Of a stretch of DNA of 64,000 bases, positions 24,167 to 31,469 are shown in pieces. The stretch is taken from positions 62,001-126,000 of IMG/VR virus record IMGVR_UViG_3300031455_000001. The stretch is one strand, 5' to 3'. Source of the DNA: a virus. The notes under the pieces were generated by a model. It saw only the letters and a list, made by a program, of their open reading frames with translations, did not search any database and was not told the origin of the DNA. How positions within the stretch are numbered: position 1 is the stretch's first letter; every line of letters starts with the position of its first letter. The translations under genes were made by a program, and so were the position numbers.

Positions 24167-24234
24167 TAATAAACACCCTCTCCTTTTAAGTTTAAATTGT
24201 GAACTTATTAAGTGACTGCGCCAGTGTCAGTTGA

Positions 24235-24414
24235 TCATTGTTTAACATTGCTGTTTTTAATTTGCCATTCATATTCTGTATATGCAGAATACCAATCATT
24301 TCCATATAATTCTTCTACAAAACCAATCGCTTCCTTAATGGTGCTTGCCAATACCTCTGCAACTTCATTTTTTTGCGGGCTGTTTTTGCTAAATGTAAAA
24401 TAATATTTGTTCAT
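24235..24414 (-). CDS. small hypothetical protein
   Basis: A 59-residue protein, MNKYYFTFSKNSPQKNEVAE ... EELYGNDWYSAYTEYEW. Start at 24414 behind GGAGGGATGAAA. Function unknown. Confidence 0.62.
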   Translation of the reverse strand: MNKYYFTFSKNSPQKNEVAEVLASTIKEAIGFVEELYGNDWYSAYTEYEWQIKNSNVKQ

Positions 24415-24450
24415 TTTCATCCCTCCATCTAAGCTGAAATATTATTCTTA

Positions 24451-24738
24451 TTAAATCACCCTAAGCACTGCTTCCTTTACTTCATAAGGAAGGCTACCCC
24501 ATTCCATCTGTTTGCCGATATTTTTATTATATTCCTCATCGTTTTCTAGTTCATCTAAATCAATGTAACCATTTTCATCCAAAGACCAAACACCTAAAGG
24601 ATGAGATGGGTTATAACTAGTTGCAACTGTAAAACTATCTCCATTCTCATAAAGTATACATATAGTATATCTGTCAATTGTTTCACCTTCATTATCAAAA
24701 ATGTACATAACTTCCTCTGGTTGCTCAATAGTTTTCAT
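24451..24738 (-). CDS. hypothetical protein
   Basis: A 95-residue acidic protein (MKTIEQPEEVMYIFDNEGET ...). Good ribosome binding site (GGAGGAAAAGAAA). Driven by the palindrome-type promoter at 24813. Confidence 0.62.
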   Translation of the reverse strand: MKTIEQPEEVMYIFDNEGETIDRYTICILYENGDSFTVATSYNPSHPLGVWSLDENGYIDLDELENDEEYNKNIGKQMEWGSLPYEVKEAVLRVI

Positions 24739-24812
24739 TTTCTTTTCCTCCTTATAGTTTAAAATATATTAAAGACTTATATTATTTATTGTGCATCTCT
24801 TATCTTAATTTA

Positions 24813-24841
24813 ATTATAACACGCACATTATCTTTTGTCAA
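24813..24841 (-). promoter_or_regulatory. palindrome-type promoter B1
   Basis: Minus strand TTGACA (24836-24841), 17 bp, TATAAT (24813-24818). The -35 sits in the near-palindrome TCTTTTGTCAAGAGA (24831-24845, plus strand), the shared operator of this promoter set. Confidence 0.75.
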
Positions 24842-24869
24842 GAGACATTAAAAGAAAAATTTTACTTCT

Positions 24870-25100
24870 TTACCAGTTAGATTTTCCACCGCTTATTTTT
24901 ATAAGCTCTCTATCTGTAACCCATCCACGCTTCCCCATTTTATCTTTAACACCGTAATTAGTGCCATCGCGTGAAGGGAAATAAGTCTCCACGCAAACCT
25001 CTTCTAATATCTCAAATGAGTGTCCATAACCAAACTTGGATTCCTTATTGGATATAACAATTAAATGCTCTCCTATTTTATGCTCAACCTGTTCATACAT
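24870..25100 (-). CDS. beta-rich hypothetical protein
   Basis: A 76-residue protein (MYEQVEHKIGEHLIVISNKE ... MGKRGWVTDRELIKISGG) with an SH3-like strand order. Function unknown. Confidence 0.6.
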   Translation of the reverse strand: MYEQVEHKIGEHLIVISNKESKFGYGHSFEILEEVCVETYFPSRDGTNYGVKDKMGKRGWVTDRELIKISGGKSNW

Positions 25101-25232
25101 ACAATCAACCCCTATTATCTTATATCATTATTATATGCAATTGTGAGAAGGAATAGAATAGGTATAATATACTATTTATAATTATACTCTGCATATTAAC
25201 CACAATTTGAGCATTTAAAACTTAAGATATCT

Positions 25233-25649
25233 TCATTTCCACTCATTCTCCATGATTCTATTTTGTAATTGATCAACCATTCCTTCAATCTCTTTTTTTA
25301 CATAGAAAACATCTTTATAAGTTCCTCCGCTTAATATTCCTAATCCCATATTTGCCATGCTTGGAACTAGATCATCAAAATGAGCTGTATCAAATCCAAT
25401 AACATAGTCATCATCACTGAAATATTCCTTCATTTCATCAAAAACATTCTCGGCTTCTACAAAATAAGTTACTCCACCATGCACACCAACACTATGCTCA
25501 TCAAAATCTTCAATTTTTTTCATTCCTACATATCCGCATAGATGCCCTAGTGATTGATGTCTATAGATAGCGCACTTGTGTCCTTTGTATTCAAAATAAA
25601 CTTCATCAGGTTCATCTTTCCATACCATCACTAATTCATTTTCACTCAT
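25233..25649 (-). CDS. hypothetical protein (phage-type)
   Basis: A 138-residue protein with YEYKGHKCAIYRHQSLGHLC-type aromatic/His motif, GVHGGVTYFVE and IGFDTAHFDD. Such segments (G-HxGVTY, GFDtaH) recur in a phage family of unknown role. Start behind AAAGGAGTGGTTTAA. Confidence 0.65.
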   Translation of the reverse strand: MSENELVMVWKDEPDEVYFEYKGHKCAIYRHQSLGHLCGYVGMKKIEDFDEHSVGVHGGVTYFVEAENVFDEMKEYFSDDDYVIGFDTAHFDDLVPSMANMGLGILSGGTYKDVFYVKKEIEGMVDQLQNRIMENEWK

Positions 25650-25679
25650 TTAAACCACTCCTTTTATAATATCAGCTTT

Positions 25680-25844
25680 TTATATAGACTGTTTAATGAT
25701 TTCAATTGCTTTCTTTTGAGTTATTTTTTGTACTGCTCCAATACTTGAAATATAGAATTTGCCACGATAGTAATTTACGCCATGATAATTAGTACCTTCA
25801 TCACTTTTCATCTTTTCAATAATTGCTTTGATTTGCTTATCCAT
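25680..25844 (-). CDS. 54-residue hypothetical protein
   Basis: MDKQIKAIIEKMKSDEGTNY ... with NYYRGKFYISSIG. Ribosome binding site GGAGGGCGATAAT. Function unknown. Confidence 0.58.
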   Translation of the reverse strand: MDKQIKAIIEKMKSDEGTNYHGVNYYRGKFYISSIGAVQKITQKKAIEIIKQSI

Positions 25845-25880
25845 ATTATCGCCCTCCGTTATTTTGATAAAAGTCGCATT

Positions 25881-26090
25881 TTATTTATTTTCTTCCAACC
25901 ATTCAATTTTATCTATTGTATAATCTTCAAGACTGCAACTTTCCTCTCCTTCTCCCTCATTTATTTCTACGTATTCGTCATATTGTTCTGCAACCGTTTG
26001 AATAAATTTATCATCCTTTTTCAACTCAATGACAATCGCATCTTGCACTAAGTTATCCATAATTTTTTTCACATTATTTAATGTAGTCAT
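25881..26090 (-). CDS. acidic paralog pair member 1
   Basis: A 69-residue acidic protein, MTTLNNVKKIMDNLVQDAIV ... ESCSLEDYTIDKIEWLEENK. Start at 26090 behind GGAGGATGATAATT. A clear paralog is encoded at 26844; a tandem duplication about 1 kb apart. Function unknown. Confidence 0.68.
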   Translation of the reverse strand: MTTLNNVKKIMDNLVQDAIVIELKKDDKFIQTVAEQYDEYVEINEGEGEESCSLEDYTIDKIEWLEENK

Positions 26091-26135
26091 AATTATCATC
26101 CTCCATTTTTAAATTAAGTATAGAATATCACCATT

Positions 26136-26282
26136 TTATACATTTTTAACTACAATATAAGTGTAATAATATCCATCATCTGATTGCGTTTGTTCGACAA
26201 CCTTATAATTCAATTGCTCTAACACAACTTCAACAGTATAATAATTTTCAACACGACAGATTACTTTTTCTCTCTTTTCCAT
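26136..26282 (-). CDS. 48-residue hypothetical protein
   Basis: MEKREKVICRVENYYTVEVV ... GYYYTYIVVKNV, beta-rich. Ribosome binding site AAAGGAGATGATAAT. Confidence 0.55.
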   Translation of the reverse strand: MEKREKVICRVENYYTVEVVLEQLNYKVVEQTQSDDGYYYTYIVVKNV

Positions 26283-26320
26283 ATTATCATCTCCTTTTTA
26301 TTTTGTAGAAAATGAACATT

Positions 26321-26530
26321 TTATGCATATTTGAAATCAATATTGCCATCATTCACAACAGGTTTATAGAAGTTCCCAGATGTCGATTCGAATAATAATC
26401 CTTCATGATTTTCTACTTGTTTTAGATTTCCATATTCAATCCTAGTCAAAAGTAACTTATCATTGTTTTCAAGAGTTATTTTGAAGTGCCCTGCATTTTC
26501 AACAAATTCACTATTTTTAGTTTTTACCAC
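26321..26530 (-). CDS. hypothetical protein
   Basis: About 69 residues (VKTKNSEFVENAGHFKITLE ...). A GTG at 26530 has the right spacing from GGGAG; the ATG at 26539 is too close. Function unknown. Confidence 0.58.
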   Translation of the reverse strand: MVKTKNSEFVENAGHFKITLENNDKLLLTRIEYGNLKQVENHEGLLFESTSGNFYKPVVNDGNIDFKYA

Positions 26531-26568
26531 TTTAATCATCTCCCTGTATAAAATTAGAATATTATCAA

Positions 26569-26736
26569 TTAATACTCTTCTCTGTATTCTGATACAGAGA
26601 GAACTCTGTCTCTATCGTCATGTTTGTAAACCATCTTATTCGCTTGCTTCCACGCTTCTGCCTCATTTCTTGCGCTTACCACCTCGGCATAATCTTTACT
26701 GTTAGCGCTTTGATATTTGATTAGATAGGATTTCAT
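26569..26736 (-). CDS. 55-residue hypothetical protein
   Basis: MKSYLIKYQSANSKDYAEVV ... ending SVSEYREEY. Perfect ribosome binding site GAGGAGGAAACCAAA. Promoter with palindromic operator at 26768. Confidence 0.62.
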   Translation of the reverse strand: MKSYLIKYQSANSKDYAEVVSARNEAEAWKQANKMVYKHDDRDRVLSVSEYREEY

Positions 26737-26767
26737 TTTGGTTTCCTCCTCTTTTTATCTTATATTA

Positions 26768-26800
26768 AGTATACACTAAATTAATTCTTTTGTCAAAAGA
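26768..26800 (-). promoter_or_regulatory. palindrome-type promoter B2
   Basis: Minus strand TTGACA (26791-26796), 17 bp, TATACT (26768-26773). Perfect 15-bp palindrome TCTTTTGTCAAAAGA at 26786-26800 covers the -35. Confidence 0.78.
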
Positions 26801-26843
26801 TTTTATCATTAATTTTTTAATAAAAAACTATTAACTTGCTTGC

Positions 26844-27053
26844 TCATACATTTTCTTCCCACCATTCAATTTTATCAATCGTGTAGTTTTCAAGATTGCA
26901 ACTTTCTTCTCCTTCTTCTTCATTTATCATTACATAGCCATCATATTGTTCTGCGACCGTCAAAAGAAATGCAATATCTTCTTTCAACTTAGTGACTGTT
27001 GCATCTTGTACTAAATTTCCCATAACCTCTTTTACATTTTCTAAAGTAGTCAT
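26844..27053 (-). CDS. acidic paralog pair member 2
   Basis: A 69-residue protein, MTTLENVKEVMGNLVQDATV ... ESCNLENYTIDKIEWWEENV, paralog of the gene at 25881. Start chosen by that alignment (27053); 27062 is possible. It follows the 27059 gene with a short overlap of leader. Confidence 0.66.
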   Translation of the reverse strand: MTTLENVKEVMGNLVQDATVTKLKEDIAFLLTVAEQYDGYVMINEEEGEESCNLENYTIDKIEWWEENV

Positions 27054-27058
27054 AATTA

Positions 27059-27211
27059 TCATTTTCCTCTCTTCTTCAGAGTTTTCAGAACACTTGTTTC
27101 TCCACGCTCATAACCGAAAGTAATAAAACCCTTTATGGTTCTCCTATCTTTTTCACTTAAATGACTCAACTGCATATCAACCATCTTGAACAATGATTTT
27201 AAGTTTTCCAT
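27059..27211 (-). CDS. 50-residue helical protein
   Basis: MENLKSLFKMVDMQLSHLSE ... ending TLKKRGK. Ribosome binding site AAAGGAGAGTGGTAAC. Helical, basic end. Promoter B3 directly upstream. Confidence 0.58.
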   Translation of the reverse strand: MENLKSLFKMVDMQLSHLSEKDRRTIKGFITFGYERGETSVLKTLKKRGK

Positions 27212-27238
27212 GTTACCACTCTCCTTTAGCTTAATACC

Positions 27239-27272
27239 ATTATATCATACATTTGTATCTTTTGTCAAAAGA
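27239..27272 (-). promoter_or_regulatory. palindrome-type promoter B3
   Basis: Minus strand TTGACA (27263-27268), 18 bp, TATAAT (27239-27244). Perfect palindrome TCTTTTGTCAAAAGA at 27258-27272. Confidence 0.75.
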
Positions 27273-27275
27273 TTT

Positions 27276-27485
27276 TTAATCTTTCTTCCAATATTTTTGT
27301 GGTAGTGGAATTGTTTTAAATGAGTGACCAACACCATAAGCGCTTCTGTAATTATCAAGAAGATCATTTAATTCTGGTTTGTCTACAGCATAGTCACAAT
27401 GCTCATATGCTCTGTCATAAGGCGTTTTAACTAAGATCTGATACTTATATCCTTCTTCTGGTGAGTAAGCTTGTGGATAAGCCAT
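27276..27485 (-). CDS. hypothetical protein
   Basis: A 69-residue protein, MAYPQAYSPEEGYKYQILVK ..., start at 27485 behind GGAGCGTGATTGAT. It is the distal gene of the unit started by promoter B4. Function unknown. Confidence 0.6.
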   Translation of the reverse strand: MAYPQAYSPEEGYKYQILVKTPYDRAYEHCDYAVDKPELNDLLDNYRSAYGVGHSFKTIPLPQKYWKKD

Positions 27486-27490
27486 ATCAA

Positions 27491-27964
27491 TCACGCTCCA
27501 TTCGTTCTTTTTAGGTTTTGTAATGCACTAACTAAAAACTCACGTTCCTCATCATCTATCCATGTTATTTTATCAGCATTGGAAATATGCTCATCAACAT
27601 CTTCAAGATTGTTTATATATTCACTAGATCCTAAACCCCAGCCATTTGACGTGTGAATTGTTGCTAATGAGTTTGTATTTTCAACGCCAATCCAATCACA
27701 TACTTTTATAGTGCCACCATGATTACAGTTTATTTTATATTCTATGCAATCATAACCCTCTTTAATCCCTTTGTGACAGCCGACATATTCTACATATCGG
27801 GCGTGATCATCTGGATTAACCTCATTTAATTTTATAAGTGCCAAACTTACAAATCCATTTACTCTATAGTTATTCATTTTTTGTTTCTTTAATTGTTGAG
27901 CCAGAACAATCACATCATTCATTGTTGCCACTTGATTTATATAATCTTCTATTGTCATCATCAT
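27491..27964 (-). CDS. hypothetical protein
   Basis: A 157-residue protein (MMMTIEDYINQVATMNDVIV ... INCNHGGTIKVCDWIGVENT). Cys/His are scattered without a clear zinc site. Start at 27964 behind GGAGCGTGATTGAG. Function unknown. Confidence 0.63.
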   Translation of the reverse strand: MMMTIEDYINQVATMNDVIVLAQQLKKQKMNNYRVNGFVSLALIKLNEVNPDDHARYVEYVGCHKGIKEGYDCIEYKINCNHGGTIKVCDWIGVENTNSLATIHTSNGWGLGSSEYINNLEDVDEHISNADKITWIDDEEREFLVSALQNLKRTNGA

Positions 27965-27995
27965 CTCAATCACGCTCCGATCTGTTTTCTAATAC

Positions 27996-28036
27996 CATTA
28001 TATCATACATTTATATCTTTTGTCAAAAGATATAAA
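27996..28036 (-). promoter_or_regulatory. palindrome-type promoter B4 with 29-bp palindrome
   Basis: Minus strand TTGACA (28020-28025), 18 bp, TATAAT (27996-28001). Here the operator extends to a perfect 29-bp palindrome, ATTTATATCTTTTG-T-CAAAAGATATAAAT, at 28008-28036, the best copy of the set. Confidence 0.78.
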
Positions 28037-28056
28037 TGTGAATTTGTAAAATATTT

Positions 28057-28236
28057 TTATTGTATGATTCCAATAAGATTTACTCTCTTTTGATAATCAG
28101 CAAGTCGCTTTGCTTTTTCAATAGTTGGTAATAATCTACCATTAGAATGCTCTACAGAAAATCCTATCTCACCATTTTCCTCAACTGTCCAGATCATTTG
28201 TCTTTTATAAATAACGCAACCAATAACTTTTCTCAT
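28057..28236 (-). CDS. small hypothetical protein
   Basis: A 59-residue protein, MRKVIGCVIYKRQMIWTVEE ..., start at 28236 behind AAGGGGTTTGATAGTT. Function unknown. Confidence 0.6.
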   Translation of the reverse strand: MRKVIGCVIYKRQMIWTVEENGEIGFSVEHSNGRLLPTIEKAKRLADYQKRVNLIGIIQ

Positions 28237-28241
28237 AACTA

Positions 28242-28520
28242 TCAAACCCCTTCCTTATGTTTAGTGATATAACAGTAATCAATTTCCCAACCCTGATAAA
28301 TGTAATGATCTAACCTCACACCTATATCAATGCCATCTAAGCAGTTGCCAAAAATAGAGTTTGCAATTTTACTAGGATCAAAATATCTACAATCATGATT
28401 AACCTTATAACTTCTTTCCAGCTCTGTATAAGGCTTATCAAAAGTATCTTCGGTAAAGACAATTACCGCTTCTTCCCAAGTTTTATCATTAGCAAGTTCA
28501 TGCAATGTAGTTTTTTTCAT
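28242..28520 (-). CDS. hypothetical protein
   Basis: A 92-residue protein, MKKTTLHELANDKTWEEAVI ... GWEIDYCYITKHKEGV. Start at 28520 behind AAAGGAATGATGATA. Promoter B5 upstream. Function unknown. Confidence 0.62.
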   Translation of the reverse strand: MKKTTLHELANDKTWEEAVIVFTEDTFDKPYTELERSYKVNHDCRYFDPSKIANSIFGNCLDGIDIGVRLDHYIYQGWEIDYCYITKHKEGV

Positions 28521-28550
28521 TATCATCATTCCTTTCCTGTCTGTAATACC

Positions 28551-28584
28551 ATTATAACACATGATTTATCTTTTGTCAAAAGAT
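28551..28584 (-). promoter_or_regulatory. palindrome-type promoter B5
   Basis: Minus strand TTGACA (28574-28579), 17 bp, TATAAT (28551-28556). 17-bp palindrome ATCTTTTGTCAAAAGAT at 28568-28584. Confidence 0.78.
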
Positions 28585-28600
28585 ATTTTGCGCTATCAAA

Positions 28601-28771
28601 TTAATCTTTATCTACATCTAAATAATCTACATAATACTTATCAACACTACCTTTATTAAAGTCATCTGCAACCTTCTTTGCTTTTTCTTCTGATAAATAT
28701 GCGATATCATTTAATATTGAATCGTATGAATCCATTTCTTCCTGTCTTTTAACAATCCAAATTCTATCCAT
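28601..28771 (-). CDS. small hypothetical protein
   Basis: A 56-residue protein, MDRIWIVKRQEEMDSYDSIL ... KYYVDYLDVDKD. Start at 28771; GAGAGATAAAA precedes it. Function unknown. Confidence 0.58.
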   Translation of the reverse strand: MDRIWIVKRQEEMDSYDSILNDIAYLSEEKAKKVADDFNKGSVDKYYVDYLDVDKD

Positions 28772-28773
28772 TT

Positions 28774-29388
28774 TTATCTCTCGCACCATTCCAAATTTTC
28801 AATTAACTTTTGATGATCCGTTCCTATATAAAATTGCAATTCACTTTCAATATTCTCTAGTCCATAAAACCCAAAACAACTTTCAATAATATCACCTTCA
28901 CTATCTTCAAAGAAGAATCCAAAAACATCACCTCTTAAATATTGATCATAAGTTTCAACTTCAGATACTAGACATTTTTCAGCTACTTCCAATCCATCAC
29001 ATTCTTTCAAAGCCTTCTCATTGCTTACGTGAGTCCAACCGATCTGACCACTATCCCAATTACAAGAAAAACCCGTTGTATTCATACTAAGTCCAGAATG
29101 ATCATAAAGATAAAGAGGTTTAATGATATATTTTTTCTCAATAATCTCCATCAAGCTTTCCATATTCATCACATTTAAATCAATATCAGGATCAATCTGA
29201 TTCACTAAATCTTCTAACAGATCTCTGGGATCTGAATAATTATGATTATCACCTAAATTATATTTGCTATGAAAACAAATCATTGTTCCAAGATTATCAA
29301 AGTCTTTTCTTGGTGATTCAACATCAGTATCTTGCATGATTTTAAGAACATGAGTATCATTTTTTGCAATTTTAACGGTGTGTGACAT
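28774..29388 (-). CDS. conserved phage-type hypothetical protein
   Basis: A 204-residue protein. DNLGTMICFHSKYNLGD, LYLYDHSGLSMNT and GFSCNWDSGQIGW are segments of a family seen in many phages, where the middle reads like a strand-rich sensor or ligand domain; its function is unknown to me. Start at 29388 behind AAGGGAATTGATAATT. Confidence 0.7.
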   Translation of the reverse strand: MSHTVKIAKNDTHVLKIMQDTDVESPRKDFDNLGTMICFHSKYNLGDNHNYSDPRDLLEDLVNQIDPDIDLNVMNMESLMEIIEKKYIIKPLYLYDHSGLSMNTTGFSCNWDSGQIGWTHVSNEKALKECDGLEVAEKCLVSEVETYDQYLRGDVFGFFFEDSEGDIIESCFGFYGLENIESELQFYIGTDHQKLIENLEWCER

Positions 29389-29467
29389 AATTATCAATTC
29401 CCTTCTTTTCTTATATTTTTATTATACGGTTATATTGCATTTATAACATTTTTTTAAAATATTACTT

Positions 29468-29677
29468 TTATCCATGAACATAGTGAGCAATATTTCCGTT
29501 ACTCAAAACAGTATATTTATTTTCAAATTCCAGACTATAATCAACTTCCTCATATTCTTCTTTGTTTTCATAAATTTCTATATCCCCATTTTCAATATCT
29601 ATTCTTACATCTTCATGGCTTGTATAATTTGAATCCTCTACAATCTCTTGAATTAATTTTTCGTTAAGTTTGCTCAT
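29468..29677 (-). CDS. acidic hypothetical protein
   Basis: A 69-residue acidic protein, MSKLNEKLIQEIVEDSNYTS .... Start at 29677 set by TGGAGGAATTAAA; a longer reading would cover the promoter. Function unknown. Confidence 0.62.
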   Translation of the reverse strand: MSKLNEKLIQEIVEDSNYTSHEDVRIDIENGDIEIYENKEEYEEVDYSLEFENKYTVLSNGNIAHYVHG

Positions 29678-29726
29678 TTTAATTCCTCCATTTTCTGTAT
29701 CAAGATTTATTTTAACTCTTAACAAT

Positions 29727-29759
29727 ATTATAACAAGTAAATTATCTTTTGTCAACAGA
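29727..29759 (-). promoter_or_regulatory. palindrome-type promoter B6
   Basis: Minus strand TTGACA (29750-29755), 17 bp, TATAAT (29727-29732). Near-palindrome TCTTTTGTCAACAGA at 29745-29759. Confidence 0.74.
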
Positions 29760-29794
29760 TTATTGAAGAAAAAAGAGAAGTTTTCACCTCTCTG

Positions 29795-30016
29795 TTAAAA
29801 GAAAATCTTGACACCTTTTTTGTTGATTGCTTCCTCAACATCATTTTTTAAACTGTCAATTGCAGTTGGGTCTAATCTTTCCAATTCTTCCTTAAGGCGA
29901 GAGTCGATTGATTTAATATCCCCAATCAATTCAATTGCGTTATAGATACTGCCACTTGCATCATCTAAATGCTTCCATATTTCTTTTAAATTGTTAGCTG
30001 TTTTATATTTTGCCAT
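29795..30016 (-). CDS. helical hypothetical protein
   Basis: A 73-residue protein, MAKYKTANNLKEIWKHLDDA .... Helical throughout. Ribosome binding site AGGAGGAATTTAA. Function unknown. Confidence 0.6.
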   Translation of the reverse strand: MAKYKTANNLKEIWKHLDDASGSIYNAIELIGDIKSIDSRLKEELERLDPTAIDSLKNDVEEAINKKGVKIFF

Positions 30017-30042
30017 TTAAATTCCTCCTGTTTAAAAGTTCT

Positions 30043-30276
30043 TTAAAATATTTCAGTAACTCTATAAGCGATGATTTCACCTTCATTATCATATTGAGGA
30101 GTCAATGCGTAGGAATCTTGTTTGTCGATGTGATTATTAATATCTTCTTTATCAACTTTCCAACAATCATTATACTTCTCACCATTCCAACCATTCAAAA
30201 CATAATGTGAGCCTCTAACTTCAACAACTTCCATTAAATTTGTTGAAAACTGATTAATATAACCTACTGTTTTCAC
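30043..30276 (-). CDS. hypothetical protein
   Basis: About 77 residues (KTVGYINQFSTNLMEVVEVR ... YDNEGEIIAYRVTEIF). GTG at 30276 has proper spacing from GGAGGG; GTG at 30285 does not. Function unknown. Confidence 0.6.
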   Translation of the reverse strand: MKTVGYINQFSTNLMEVVEVRGSHYVLNGWNGEKYNDCWKVDKEDINNHIDKQDSYALTPQYDNEGEIIAYRVTEIF

Positions 30277-30309
30277 TCCTATCACCCTCCTATTTGTTTT
30301 ACTAATATC

Positions 30310-30342
30310 ATTATATCACACCTAATTTCTTTTGTCAAGAGA
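30310..30342 (-). promoter_or_regulatory. palindrome-type promoter B7
   Basis: Minus strand TTGACA (30333-30338), 17 bp, TATAAT (30310-30315). Near-palindrome TCTTTTGTCAAGAGA at 30328-30342. Confidence 0.74.
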
Positions 30343-30354
30343 TATTGAAATGTT

Positions 30355-30549
30355 TTACTCCATATTCACCAATGTGACAGCATCACTATTGTAACAAGCT
30401 AAAAATCCATCTTTAGTGAATACCGTAACAGTTGATTCACCTTTTTTGTTTCCACACTCATCATAATAAATCTTATGACTAATATCTATAACATCATGCA
30501 GTTTGCCATTAACTCTTGCTTTTATGTTGTGCAATTTCATCACCTTCAT
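30355..30549 (-). CDS. small beta-rich hypothetical protein
   Basis: A 64-residue protein, MKVMKLHNIKARVNGKLHDV ... VTVFTKDGFLACYN. Ribosome binding site AAGGAGTGAGGGCAT. Function unknown. Confidence 0.6.
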   Translation of the reverse strand: MKVMKLHNIKARVNGKLHDVIDISHKIYYDECGNKKGESTVTVFTKDGFLACYNSDAVTLVNME

Positions 30550-30581
30550 ATGCCCTCACTCCTTGTTTTGTTTTGGGTTAT

Positions 30582-30614
30582 GGTTTATGATATGCATTAT
30601 CTTTTGTCAAAAGA
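30582..30614 (-). promoter_or_regulatory. palindrome-type promoter B8, weak -10
   Basis: Minus strand TTGACA (30605-30610), 17 bp, TAAACC (30582-30587). Perfect palindrome TCTTTTGTCAAAAGA at 30600-30614 but a poor -10. Confidence 0.55.
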
Positions 30615-30634
30615 ACAATAATTAAAAATAAATT

Positions 30635-31093
30635 TCATCCCTCATACAGCTTCTCCAGTCTATACTTGTACTCTTCAAGATCTTCATTTCTTTGCTTCAA
30701 TGCTTTCTCTTGAATTGAAATATCCTCATTGATCTTCTTAATATGGTTTTTGATATTGTTGATTTCAATCATCTTAACCATATCTTCAATTGTATTCTCT
30801 TCAATATTTATATTCTGCAATGTAGGTTTGATGATTATATTTTCAACTTTTCCGATTCTTTTATAAAGATACCTCTTGTCTTCTTTTAAAGAAACATCTA
30901 ATTTAAACAGTGTTATCGTCTTATTCTTCTTTAGTGAAATACTCCAAATGTGGTAATACAATCCCAAACCGCCAAGCTTTTCATCGATAATATCTTTAAA
31001 ATCATTATGACTTTCTGAAACATCAATTCTTTTATTTAAGAACTTTTTGCTCAAAGCACTGTTAGCGTCATTTATTGCCTCTATAAGCCTCAT
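30635..31093 (-). CDS. coiled-coil hypothetical protein
   Basis: A 152-residue protein; beta-rich first half and a C-terminal coiled coil (IKKINEDISIQEKALKQRNE ...). Start behind GGGAGTGAACA, 3 bp after the 31097 gene. Function unknown. Confidence 0.68.
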   Translation of the reverse strand: MRLIEAINDANSALSKKFLNKRIDVSESHNDFKDIIDEKLGGLGLYYHIWSISLKKNKTITLFKLDVSLKEDKRYLYKRIGKVENIIIKPTLQNINIEENTIEDMVKMIEINNIKNHIKKINEDISIQEKALKQRNEDLEEYKYRLEKLYEG

Positions 31094-31096
31094 TGT

Positions 31097-31312
31097 TCAC
31101 TCCCCATTCTTTATATCAGAATAAGCTTTATAAGCCGCTAGAAACTCTTGTGTGCTAATTCCCAACGTCTCTGCTGACAACTGAACTCCTAGAGCTTGTT
31201 GATATGTCTGATTGGATAGTTCACCGCATCCCATCTCTTTACATGCTCTAGCTGATTGCAGTTGTTTATAGAAGAATCTCACCAGATTGCTCAACATTTC
31301 TTCTTTGCTCAT
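31097..31312 (-). CDS. helical hypothetical protein
   Basis: A 71-residue protein, MSKEEMLSNLVRFFYKQLQS ..., with ARACKEMGCGEL. Ribosome binding site AAAGAGGTGAACGCAT. First gene of the leftward accessory run. Confidence 0.65.
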   Translation of the reverse strand: MSKEEMLSNLVRFFYKQLQSARACKEMGCGELSNQTYQQALGVQLSAETLGISTQEFLAAYKAYSDIKNGE

Positions 31313-31346
31313 ATGCGTTCACCTCTTTGATCTGCTTTATATCTAC

Positions 31347-31375
31347 AATATACCATAAAAATTTGTACTTGTCCA
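31347..31375 (-). promoter_or_regulatory. promoter of the 31312-30635 genes
   Basis: Minus strand TGGACA (31370-31375), 17-bp spacer ending TTATGG, TATATT (31347-31352). Confidence 0.58.
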
Positions 31376-31435
31376 CTCATAAATGTTAGAAATAAGCGAT
31401 AAAAAGGTTATATGATAGATTAATTTAAAAATATA

Positions 31436-31464
31436 TTGTCAATCCATGTAGTTATGTGTAGAAT
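31436..31464 (+). promoter_or_regulatory. possible promoter of the structured RNA
   Basis: Plus strand TTGTCA (31436-31441), 17 bp, TAGAAT (31459-31464). Moderate match; it would start RNA at about 31471. Confidence 0.45.
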
Positions 31465-31469
31465 GAAAG

